Positions 1 through 5,889 of a stretch of DNA of 6,781 nucleotides are shown in pieces. The position numbers and the translations under genes were made by a program. Below the pieces are notes generated by a model. The model did no database searches and was not told the DNA's origin. It was given only the letters and a program-made list of their open reading frames with translations. Location: positions 1 to 6,781 of the forward strand of contig SXIZ01000127.1 of assembly GCA_005779525.1 (NCBI GenBank), in the 5' to 3' direction. The DNA comes from Methylococcaceae bacterium. Its GTDB lineage: Bacteria; Pseudomonadota; Gammaproteobacteria; Methylococcales; Methylomonadaceae. The first letter of the stretch is position 1; each line of letters starts with the position of its first letter.

Positions 1-776
1 AACTCTGCATAAATTTTGGCGCCGCGTGCTTTGGCATGTTCTAATACTTCTAGCACAACAACACCTGCACCATCACTGAGAACAAAACCATCACGGACTC
101 TATCCCATGGACGGCTTGCAGCCTGTGGATCATCATTACGCCGCGACAAGGCTTTAGCAGAAGCAAAGCCGCCCATCGCAGTTGGCGAAGTGGTACAACG
201 CTCTGCGCCTCCAGCCACCATCACATCCGCATCCCCGTACTTAATCAAACGCGCTGCATCTCCAATATTGTGGGTTCCTGTTGAACATGCAGTGACGATC
301 GAGTAGTTGGGACCACGCATACCGTATTTAATCGATAAATTACCCGAAATCATATTGATGATGTTGCCCGGCACAAAAAACGGCGAAATCCGCCGTGGGC
401 CTGCCCCAGTATAGGTTGCATAACATTCTTCAATGCCCGTAATACCGCCGATACCCGCACCGATAGCCACACCAATTCTTTCAGCATTTGCTTCAGTCAC
501 TTCGATGCCCGAATCATCAATTGCTTGACAACCCGCTGCGATACCATAGTGGATAAAGCCATCCATACGTTTAGCATCTTTTTCAGGAATATACTGACTA
601 ATGTCAAAATTTCTGATCACCCCACCAAAAGTTGTTGCAAAAGGCGAGATGTCGAAAGAATCAATCGGACTGATGCCGCTTCTACCATTAATAATACCAT
701 CCCAGGTTTCGGCGACAGTATTGGCTAACGGAGTAATAGCTCCTAATCCAGTGATTACAACTCGGCGCGTACTCAA
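1..776 (-). CDS. fabF: 3-oxoacyl-ACP synthase II (KAS II), N-terminal part, cut by window edge
   Basis: Condenses malonyl-ACP with a growing acyl-ACP in the elongation cycle of type II fatty acid synthesis, in the cytoplasm. The window holds 258 codons; the family is usually about 410 residues, so the C-terminal third, with the two catalytic histidines, lies outside. The N-terminus reads RRVVITGLGAITP, a typical KAS I/II start. The catalytic cysteine is Cys164 in TACSTGTHNIGDAARLIKYG, followed by GDADVMVAGGAE and SRPWDRVRDGFV, all hallmarks of FabF. The start is TTG at 776: the frame has a stop (TAG) three codons upstream and no ATG or GTG fits. AGGG lies about 9 bases before it as ribosome binding site. 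The gene lies 89 bases after acpP, as in E. coli. FabB is less likely, because FabF is the paralogue found next to acpP and the N-terminus matches it better. Confidence 0.96.
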   Translation of the reverse strand, partial: MSTRRVVITGLGAITPLANTVAETWDGIINGRSGISPIDSFDISPFATTFGGVIRNFDISQYIPEKDAKRMDGFIHYGIAAGCQAIDDSGIEVTEANAERIGVAIGAGIGGITGIEECYATYTGAGPRRISPFFVPGNIINMISGNLSIKYGMRGPNYSIVTACSTGTHNIGDAARLIKYGDADVMVAGGAERCTTSPTAMGGFASAKALSRRNDDPQAASRPWDRVRDGFVLSDGAGVVVLEVLEHAKARGAKIYAE

Positions 777-822
777 TGTGATCTACCCTAAAAGAAATTT
801 ATCAAAGAAGAAACAACGATTT

Positions 823-857
823 AAAGCACAGAAACGCAAAACGCATTCCTATGCTTT
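823..857 (-). promoter_or_regulatory. Stem-loop between acpP and fabF (partial terminator or RNA processing element)
   Basis: In minus-strand RNA, bases 857-843 pair with 837-823 in an uninterrupted 15-bp stem around a 5-base loop (842-838). Three of the pairs are G-U (851/829, 848/832, 845/835). In the plus-strand transcript the same positions would be A-C mismatches, so the structure belongs to the acpP-fabF mRNA. It starts 8 bases after the acpP stop codon. The bases following the stem read AAATCGTTGTTTCTTC, only loosely U-rich, so this is not a strong intrinsic terminator. I infer partial termination or protection of the acpP mRNA 3' end, giving more AcpP than FabF. No experiment is known to me for this sequence. 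Confidence 0.6.
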
Positions 858-865
858 TAACTTGA

Positions 866-1096
866 TTAAATATGTTTTTCTACGTAATCAATTGCTTGTT
901 GAACTGTAGTAATTTTTTCAGCTTCATCGTCTGGAATTTCGCATTCGAATTCTTCTTCAAGAGCCATAACGAGTTCAACAGTGTCCAGAGAATCGGCACC
1001 CAGATCATCTACAAAAGACGCGTCAGTCGCGATATCATCTTTAACACCGAGTTGCTCAGCAACAATTTTTTTTACTCGTTCTTCAACATTACTCAT
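866..1096 (-). CDS. acpP: Acyl carrier protein
   Basis: Carries growing acyl chains as thioesters on a 4'-phosphopantetheine arm, and is the shared partner of FabD, FabH, FabG, FabF and PlsX encoded around it. The protein has 76 residues, strongly acidic, with the invariant motif DLGADSLDTVELVMALEEEF; Ser36 is the attachment site. The rest (MSNVEERVKKIVAEQLGV at the start, IPDDEAEKITTVQ later) is close to E. coli AcpP, with one residue fewer in the loop before the DSL motif. I chose ATG at 1096: a GAGG ribosome binding site lies 9 bases upstream. The in-frame TTG at 1111 would add five residues, but they would be encoded by that binding site itself. It is the only gene of the cluster with a long upstream spacer and its own promoter, and it is followed by a hairpin, both fitting its need for high expression. 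Confidence 0.98.
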   Translation of the reverse strand: MSNVEERVKKIVAEQLGVKDDIATDASFVDDLGADSLDTVELVMALEEEFECEIPDDEAEKITTVQQAIDYVEKHI

Positions 1097-1208
1097 AATT
1101 ATTATCCTCAAATAATAGCAGCCCTTTAGCCTCTGGCCCCAGCTGATATTTGCACTGTTATCAATCTTATTAGAAATCCCGTCATCTCAATTCCAGACGG
1201 CGGGGGGA

Positions 1209-1238
1209 ATTATACTTGATATTGCAACCTTGTCACAA
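1209..1238 (-). promoter_or_regulatory. Probable sigma-70 promoter of acpP
   Basis: Minus strand: -35 TTGTGA (1238-1233), 18-base spacer, perfect -10 TATAAT (1214-1209), beginning right after the fabG stop codon (1244-1242). Transcription would start near 1202, giving an acpP leader of about 105 bases. A 6-bp inverted repeat GATATT/AATATC (1218-1223 and 1238-1243) brackets the spacer and touches the -35 box; it may be an operator or chance. A weak 5-bp hairpin (1179-1183 with 1196-1200) lies near the start of the leader. Confidence 0.7.
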
Positions 1239-1241
1239 ATA

Positions 1242-1970
1242 TCAGGGCATAAACATGCCTCCATTCACATGCAGAGTTTCACCAGTGATATACCCTGCAC
1301 CTTCAGAAGCTAAGAAAGAAACTGCATGTGCAATTTCTCTAGCTTCTCCTAATCGCCCTAAGGGAATAGCCCCTATCCAAGCGTTTTTTTGCTCCTCCGT
1401 CAACTCACGCGTCATGTCGGTATCAATAAAACCCGGAGCCACAGTATTGACTGTGATATTGCGTGAACCTACTTCTTTCGCCATCGCCTTCGCAAAACCT
1501 ACCATACCTGCTTTGGCTGCAGAATAATTTGCTTGTCCAGCATTACCCGTACTTCCCACGACTGAGGAAATATTAATAATGCGACCTGTTCTGGCTTTCA
1601 TCATCCCGCGCATGACCGCTTTACTCATACGAAAGACCGACGTCAGATTGGTAGCAATAATACTGTCCCACTCCTCGTCCTTCATCCGCATTAATAGGTT
1701 ATCGCGCGTAATTCCGGCATTGTTGACCAAAACGGTTGGCGCACCAATCTCATCATTGATCTGTTTGAGCACGGCTTCAACATTTGCCGCATCAGCAACA
1801 TCGAGCTTGAAACCACGGCCATGCTCACCTAAATAGGCAGAAATAGCCTCCGCCCCGGCATCACTGGTCGCTGTTCCGACCACATAGAAACCATCCTCAC
1901 TAAGTCTTTCGGCAATTGCTTTCCCTATGCCGCGCGAGGCGCCTGTAACCAAAGCAATATTTTTAGCCAT
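1242..1970 (-). CDS. fabG: 3-oxoacyl-ACP reductase (NADPH-dependent)
   Basis: Reduces 3-oxoacyl-ACP to 3-hydroxyacyl-ACP with NADPH, the first reduction of each elongation cycle. A classical short-chain dehydrogenase/reductase of 242 residues, the usual FabG length. The cofactor glycine motif TGASRGIG is at 9-16 and NNAG at 83-86. The catalytic set is Asn108, Ser136 (in NISSVVGSTGNAGQANYSAAK), Tyr149 and Lys153. The C-terminus GETLHVNGGMFMP is typical. I chose ATG at 1970 because GGAG sits 7 bases before it. The ATG two codons earlier (1976) would leave only one base between GGAG and the start. The chosen start overlaps the last 8 bases of fabD (ATGGCTAA), so the two genes are probably translationally coupled. 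Confidence 0.97.
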   Translation of the reverse strand: MAKNIALVTGASRGIGKAIAERLSEDGFYVVGTATSDAGAEAISAYLGEHGRGFKLDVADAANVEAVLKQINDEIGAPTVLVNNAGITRDNLLMRMKDEEWDSIIATNLTSVFRMSKAVMRGMMKARTGRIINISSVVGSTGNAGQANYSAAKAGMVGFAKAMAKEVGSRNITVNTVAPGFIDTDMTRELTEEQKNAWIGAIPLGRLGEAREIAHAVSFLASEGAGYITGETLHVNGGMFMP

Positions 1971-2913
1971 GTACATACTCCAAAACTTGATTTAACGTTG
2001 CCGGATCATAAATAGTTAAATGCTCAGCCTGCTTAACGATACGTTTATTAAGTCCCGCTAATACCTTACCCGGGCCACATTCAATAAATGCGGTCACCCC
2101 CTGATCATGCATAAAATTAATGCTGTCAACCCAACGAACTGGCTTATAAAGTTGCTCTGCCAGAGCATTGCGAATAACTTCCGGTGCATTATGGGTGCAA
2201 ACATCAACATTATGGATCAAGGTAATCGCAGGTAATGCGACCTCAATTTGCGCGAGTTTTTCTGCCAATTGCAGTGCAGCAGGGCGCATTAATTCACAAT
2301 GCGATGGCACGCTGACTGGCAAATTAATCGCTTTCTTTGCTCCAGCAGCTTTGGCCAATTCAATGGCACGCGCGACAGCGGCGGTATTCCCCGCAATCAC
2401 CACTTGCCCTGGCGAATTAAAGTTCACCGCGGCGACGATTTCATCTTCGGCGGCCTGCAAACAAACTTGTACAATTTGATGATCTTCCAGCCCCAATATG
2501 GCAGCCATAGCGCCCACACCTTCAGGCACGGCTTGCTGCATTAACTTGCCTCTTTCTGCTACCAAACGAATCGCATCTTCAAAGCGCAAACTTTCGGCAC
2601 ACACTAAAGCCGTATACTCACCTAAGCTATGGCCAGCGACCCAATCAGGTCTGACACTGGATTGTTGTTGCCAAACCTGCCAAACGGCAAAGCCAGCGGC
2701 CAACATCGCTGGCTGCGTATGTTGCGTCTGGTTAAGCACATCCGCTGGCCCTTCTTGCACTAACTGCCAAAGATCTAAGCTTAACGCCTCTGAAGCTCGC
2801 TCAAACGTTTGTTTAACTTCCGGGAAACTTGCGGCTAAGTCGCCCAACATGCCAACAGACTGTGATCCCTGACCAGGGAACACGAATGCCAGATTATAAT
2901 TTTTATTCTCCAT
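1963..2913 (-). CDS. fabD: Malonyl-CoA:ACP transacylase
   Basis: Transfers malonyl from CoA to AcpP, supplying the extender unit for FabH and FabF. It has 316 residues, a few more than the roughly 310 of E. coli FabD. Visible motifs are FVFPGQGSQSVGM with oxyanion-hole Gln15, nucleophile Ser96 in AGHSLGEYTALV, Arg121 in ERGKLMQ (binds the malonyl carboxylate), NFNSPGQVVIAG at 164-175 and catalytic His205 in PVSVPSHCELM. GPGKVLAGLNKRIV lies near the C-terminus. A stop codon lies in frame just upstream, so ATG 2913 is the only normal start. Its binding site is poor (AGG about 11 bases away), which may mean that translation relies on ribosomes arriving from fabH, 22 bases upstream. Its 3' end overlaps fabG by 8 bases. 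Confidence 0.97.
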   Translation of the reverse strand: MENKNYNLAFVFPGQGSQSVGMLGDLAASFPEVKQTFERASEALSLDLWQLVQEGPADVLNQTQHTQPAMLAAGFAVWQVWQQQSSVRPDWVAGHSLGEYTALVCAESLRFEDAIRLVAERGKLMQQAVPEGVGAMAAILGLEDHQIVQVCLQAAEDEIVAAVNFNSPGQVVIAGNTAAVARAIELAKAAGAKKAINLPVSVPSHCELMRPAALQLAEKLAQIEVALPAITLIHNVDVCTHNAPEVIRNALAEQLYKPVRWVDSINFMHDQGVTAFIECGPGKVLAGLNKRIVKQAEHLTIYDPATLNQVLEYVHG

Positions 2914-2935
2914 GTGTTTTTAGACCTACTGATTA

Positions 2936-3904
2936 TCAATATTTAATTAACGCTGAACCCCAGGTAAAACCTGCTCCAAAAGCTTCCAACAATAAAATTT
3001 GGCCGCGCTGGATGCGTCCATCGCGGACAGCCTCATTTAAGGCCAATAATACGGATGCTGAGGAAGTATTGCCTTGGTGTTGCAGCGTTACCACAACCTG
3101 CTCCATCGACATTTTGAGCTTGCGAGCGGTTGCTTCAATAATACGAATGTTCGCTTGATGCGGCACCAGCCAATCAATAGCCGTTTTATCCAAATTATTG
3201 GCCGCCAGGGTTTCATCTACGATACGCCCGAGGGTATTCACCGCGACTTTAAACACCTCATTACCGCGCATATTAATAAACCCAACATCATCTTTGGTTA
3301 ATGCGGAGGCCACTTGTGGATTAGGCAAATACAGTAATTCTTCATATTGCCCATCAGAATGAATATGCGTTGACAAGACTCCTGGCTCTGCGGAAGCTTC
3401 CAATAATAGCGCCCCGGCGCCATCACCAAATAAAATACAGGTACCGCGATCAGTCCAATCGACGACGCGAGAGCAAATTTCAGAACCCACGACCAGTACC
3501 TTACGGTACATACCAGTTTTAATATACTGATCGGCTATGCTTAACGCAAAAATTGACCCCGAACATGCCGCTTGGACGTCAAAGCCTACGCATTGCTGAA
3601 TACCTAAGCGATGCTGCAATAAACAGGCAGTGCTGGGATACACTCTATCGGGCGTGCCTGTCGCAACAATAATAGCGTCAATCTCTTCCGCAGCAATACC
3701 CGCCACCTCAATCGCTTGACGCGCGGCGATTTCTGCCATGCTTGCCGCACTTTCGTCTGCCGCAGCTATGCGACGGCTTTTAATGCCCGTACGCTCAAGA
3801 ATCCAAGCATCTGAAGTGTCAACCAACAAAGAAATGTCTTCATTAGTGCGCTGGGATTCTGGTAAATACCCGCCAGTACCAATTATTCTTGCGTATGTTC
3901 CCAT
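2936..3904 (-). CDS. fabH: 3-oxoacyl-ACP synthase III (KAS III)
   Basis: Starts fatty acid synthesis by condensing acetyl-CoA with malonyl-ACP. It has 322 residues, close to the family norm of about 317. The thiolase-fold protein shows IIGTGGYLPE at the start, DAWILERTGIKSRRIA at 32-47 (CoA-binding region), and nucleophile Cys114 in DVQAACSGSIFAL. The other catalytic residues are His249 in WLVPHQANIRII and Asn279 in QHQGNTSSAS, and it ends in GAGFTWGSALIKY. The catalytic triad Cys-His-Asn is complete. The stretch before Asn279 reads QHQGNTS, where I recall DRHGNTS in E. coli. The start ATG 3904 lies inside the end of plsX (22-base overlap), with AGGG a few bases upstream, so coupling to plsX is likely. 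Confidence 0.97.
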   Translation of the reverse strand: MGTYARIIGTGGYLPESQRTNEDISLLVDTSDAWILERTGIKSRRIAAADESAASMAEIAARQAIEVAGIAAEEIDAIIVATGTPDRVYPSTACLLQHRLGIQQCVGFDVQAACSGSIFALSIADQYIKTGMYRKVLVVGSEICSRVVDWTDRGTCILFGDGAGALLLEASAEPGVLSTHIHSDGQYEELLYLPNPQVASALTKDDVGFINMRGNEVFKVAVNTLGRIVDETLAANNLDKTAIDWLVPHQANIRIIEATARKLKMSMEQVVVTLQHQGNTSSASVLLALNEAVRDGRIQRGQILLLEAFGAGFTWGSALIKY

Positions 3905-4929
3905 TCACCCTGCCTTTGTTTTAAGATAAGTTCAACCTGAGCGGCGATTTTTTGCAGTACATTATGACTTACCTCCGCCTCTGCTAACTGAATTGCAGTG
4001 ACAAACGCCAAGACATCCGCGCCACCATGACTTTTAATCACCAAGCCTCTTAAACCTAAAAAGCTAGCACCATTATATAGGCGTGGATCGATACTCGATT
4101 TAAAGGATTTCAACACTGGATAAGCGATTAATCCTGCCAGACGGGTAAACAGATTTTTATTGAAGGCTGCTTTTAAAGACGTGCCAATCATCTTAGCGGC
4201 GCCTTCAATCGATTTCAGCGCCACATTTCCTACAAAACCATCGGCAACAATTAAATCAACCGCATGACTACCTGCATTCAGATAATCCCCCTCAACATAC
4301 CCGATATAATTCAAATGCGATTTTTCCAGCAATTTAGCAGCCGCTTTTACTTGCTCATTGCCTTTAACATCTTCTTGACCAATATTAAGTAGACCTACAG
4401 TCGGATTTTCTTTACCATCTACCGCCTTCACCAGCTCTGCACCCATAATGGCAAACTGCAACAGATGTTCTGCCGAACTATCGACGTTTCCACCTAAATC
4501 CAACGCATGCGTATGTCCATAGATTGAGGGTAGCGTAGAAATAATCGCAGGTCGATCTATTCCAGGAATCATCTTCAGCACAAAGCGCGCAGTCGCCATC
4601 AACGCCCCAGTATTCCCGGCACTCACACACGCATCAGCAATGCCATCACGCACCAAATTAATGGCTACGCGCATCGACGAATCTTTTTTATTTTTTAACG
4701 CTTTGGAGGGTGATTCATCCATAGCGACACATTGAGAGGCGTGCTGAATAGAAAGCCGATCTGCGAACTCTACCAATGCCTGTGCCAATAGCGGCTGCAA
4801 AACAGCTTCATCTCCCACAAGGATTAAACGCAATTGTGGATTTTTGTTCAGGCATTCCAGCGCGGCCGGAACTGTAACAACAGGCCCAAAATCACCGCCC
4901 ATTGCATCAATTGAAAGTGTCAGAATCAC
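3883..4929 (-). CDS. plsX: Phosphate acyltransferase (acyl-ACP:phosphate)
   Basis: Converts acyl-ACP and phosphate to acyl-phosphate, the donor used by PlsY to start phospholipid synthesis; it links the Fab pathway to the membrane. From the GTG at 4929 the protein has 348 residues, a normal length. Motifs in order: LSIDAMGGDFGP at 5-16, SSMRVAINLVRDG at 84-96, CVSAGNTGALM at 101-111, LDLGGNVD at 143-150, NIGQEDVKGNEQV at 182-194, VADGFVGNVALKS at 228-240 and NGASFLGLRGLVIKSHG at 286-302. There is no ATG at the 5' end. GTG 4929 aligns with the E. coli start and has GGAG 12 bases upstream, a rather long distance. An in-frame TTG at 4947 would add six residues, but it lies in the U-rich tail of the preceding hairpin and has no binding site. 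The 3' end overlaps fabH. Confidence 0.95.
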   Translation of the reverse strand: MILTLSIDAMGGDFGPVVTVPAALECLNKNPQLRLILVGDEAVLQPLLAQALVEFADRLSIQHASQCVAMDESPSKALKNKKDSSMRVAINLVRDGIADACVSAGNTGALMATARFVLKMIPGIDRPAIISTLPSIYGHTHALDLGGNVDSSAEHLLQFAIMGAELVKAVDGKENPTVGLLNIGQEDVKGNEQVKAAAKLLEKSHLNYIGYVEGDYLNAGSHAVDLIVADGFVGNVALKSIEGAAKMIGTSLKAAFNKNLFTRLAGLIAYPVLKSFKSSIDPRLYNGASFLGLRGLVIKSHGGADVLAFVTAIQLAEAEVSHNVLQKIAAQVELILKQRQGEWEHTQE

Positions 4930-4945
4930 GGTTTCGACTGGCTCC

Positions 4946-4981
4946 AAAAAGTGAAAAGCCGAACTGCACGTGTAGTCCGGC
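4946..4981 (-). terminator. Terminator-like hairpin between rpmF and plsX (probable attenuator)
   Basis: In minus-strand RNA, GCCGGACU (4981-4974) pairs with AGUUCGGC (4965-4958): 8 bp with one G-U, around an 8-base loop that includes CACGTG. It is followed at once by UUUUCACUUUUU (4957-4946). The GC-rich stem plus U-tract has the form of an intrinsic terminator. On the plus strand the G-U pair would be an A-C mismatch and no T-tract follows, so it acts on the rpmF-plsX transcript. Since plsX and fabH follow without another clear promoter, I expect partial read-through: full rpmF expression and reduced expression of the lipid genes. Confidence 0.62.
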
Positions 4982-5010
4982 CTACTGGGTTTTGAGTGGC
5001 AATAAAGTTC

Positions 5011-5190
5011 TTAGTCTTCTTTTTTGGCAACTAATTGACGACCTTTATAAAATCCATCAGGAGTCACATGATGACGCAAATGTTTTTCACCAGTGACTGG
5101 ATCGAGAGATAATGTTTTTGCCGTTAATGAATCATGCGAACGACGCTGACCACGTCTTGAACGAGTTACCTTACTTTTTTGTACAGCCAT
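5011..5190 (-). CDS. rpmF: 50S ribosomal protein bL32
   Basis: Small basic protein of the large ribosomal subunit. It has 59 residues: MAVQKSKVTRSRRGQRRSHD at the start, then DPVTGEKHLRHHVTPDGFY and a Lys-rich end KGRQLVAKKED. This matches the family (57 residues in E. coli). It has no cysteines, so it is the zinc-free form also found in E. coli. ATG 5190 has GGAG 8 bases upstream. It lies 16 bases after yceD, the widely conserved yceD-rpmF pair, and upstream of plsX as in other gammaproteobacteria. The C-terminus is two residues longer than in E. coli; nothing else is unusual. Confidence 0.97.
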   Translation of the reverse strand: MAVQKSKVTRSRRGQRRSHDSLTAKTLSLDPVTGEKHLRHHVTPDGFYKGRQLVAKKED

Positions 5191-5206
5191 GAGATTTTCT
5201 CCACAA

Positions 5207-5722
5207 TTAATTAAATTTCGCTAAAACAGCAAAAGGATTATTCGGTTTCGATGGATCTTCTGCAGCAGAATTTTCGATCAAACCAGATGAATGTTTAGTT
5301 AAATCCACACATTGAAAATCATGTTTGGGAAACGCTGGCAAGGCCAATAGCAATTCATCTTCGACAATTTCTCTGAGGGACATTTTTTCGCCCGAAGCCA
5401 ACAACGGCTCATATCCCTCAGGCAAGCGATCCGCTTGTTCTAGAACAGTTACAATCCCTAACTTGATGACCACATTTAGCGGCACCGCGACTGGTTCCAG
5501 ACAATTTTGACATTGCAGCATCAATTCAGTTTGCACTGAGCCATCAATTAAAGCGTCACGCCCTTGCTTGTCAAAACTCAGCTGCACATCTACTTTACCG
5601 ACAGCCTCAGTCATAAATTCAGCAAGCCGGGTAAACGTACCCAACTCCAATTTCCCAACCAGCTCAGTGCGCCGTTCAGCAAACACCACTGGATCAATAA
5701 GTTCAGGCAACCTGTCCATCAT
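5207..5722 (-). CDS. yceD: YceD / DUF177 family protein (23S rRNA accumulation protein)
   Basis: Family needed for normal 23S rRNA levels in bacteria and plants; the molecular mechanism is not settled. It has 171 residues, as usual. Visible family signatures are LPELIDPVVFAERRTELVG at the N-terminus and the CQNC pair at 71-74 (CQRC in E. coli, possibly metal-binding). LPEGYEPL is at 100-107, VEDELLLALPAFPKHD at 120-135 with another cysteine at 138, and the conserved end NPFAVLAKF. Two ATG codons stand in tandem at 5722 and 5719; I kept the first, but either is possible. An in-frame TGA three codons upstream rules out a longer form. There is no good ribosome binding site (only GAAAAG), and a promoter sits 9 bases upstream. 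It is the first gene of the cluster. Confidence 0.93.
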   Translation of the reverse strand: MMDRLPELIDPVVFAERRTELVGKLELGTFTRLAEFMTEAVGKVDVQLSFDKQGRDALIDGSVQTELMLQCQNCLEPVAVPLNVVIKLGIVTVLEQADRLPEGYEPLLASGEKMSLREIVEDELLLALPAFPKHDFQCVDLTKHSSGLIENSAAEDPSKPNNPFAVLAKFN

Positions 5723-5889
5723 AACTTTTCAATGATAGCGTTAATACACTTTCGCGTCAAACCGCCTATGATATAATTAATTTGCATAAAACAAAATAGA
5801 TGGGTGATATTTTTTTATTAAATAATCATTTATAATTATTTTTAGTAACCGATCACGCGCTTCGACTCGACAATCCCGGGAGAGCATTC
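5723..5889. other. Divergent AT-rich intergenic region between yceD and the SprA-like gene
   Basis: This 167-base spacer holds the minus-strand promoter for the yceD operon near its left end. For the plus strand, TATAAT occurs at 5772-5777 and 5831-5836, neither with a convincing -35 box. The second lies 53 bases before the SprA-like start and overlaps a 7-bp inverted repeat AAATAAT/ATTATTT (5820-5826, 5835-5841). Bases 5771-5845 are almost entirely A and T, while 5846-5889 is GC-richer. I see no open reading frame or RNA gene here. Confidence 0.5.
5732..5760 (-). promoter_or_regulatory. Probable sigma-70 promoter of the yceD-rpmF-plsX-fab operon
   Basis: Minus strand: -35 TTGACG (5760-5755), 17-base spacer, -10 TATCAT (5737-5732). 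Five of six -35 bases and the ideal spacing match the consensus. Transcription would start near 5725, only about 3 bases before the first yceD ATG and 6 before the second, so the mRNA would be nearly leaderless. A second TATCAT lies 36 bases upstream (5773-5768), but with only a poor -35 (TTTTGT at 17 bases); it could give a longer leader. Confidence 0.65.

Noticed and set aside
601..909. Plus-strand reading frame of 102 residues across fabF start, spacer and acpP end
   Set aside because: Lies opposite two certain genes, has no recognisable motif and no binding site; it is an antisense shadow.
866..1111. Longer acpP from TTG 1111
   Set aside because: The five extra codons consist of the ribosome binding site of the ATG at 1096, and AcpP proteins start at the MSNVEERVKK position.
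1179..1200. CCGTC/GACGG hairpin as a terminator of fabG
   Set aside because: Only 5 bp with a 12-base loop, no T-tract following, and located downstream of the acpP promoter; too weak to call.
1242..1976. Longer fabG from ATG 1976
   Set aside because: GGAG would be only one base before that ATG; the ATG at 1970 has correct spacing.
5820..5841. AT-only inverted repeat around TATAAT before the SprA-like gene, as an operator or promoter
   Set aside because: In a stretch this AT-rich such repeats arise easily, and no acceptable -35 box is present at 16-18 bases; kept only as a remark in the intergenic entry.
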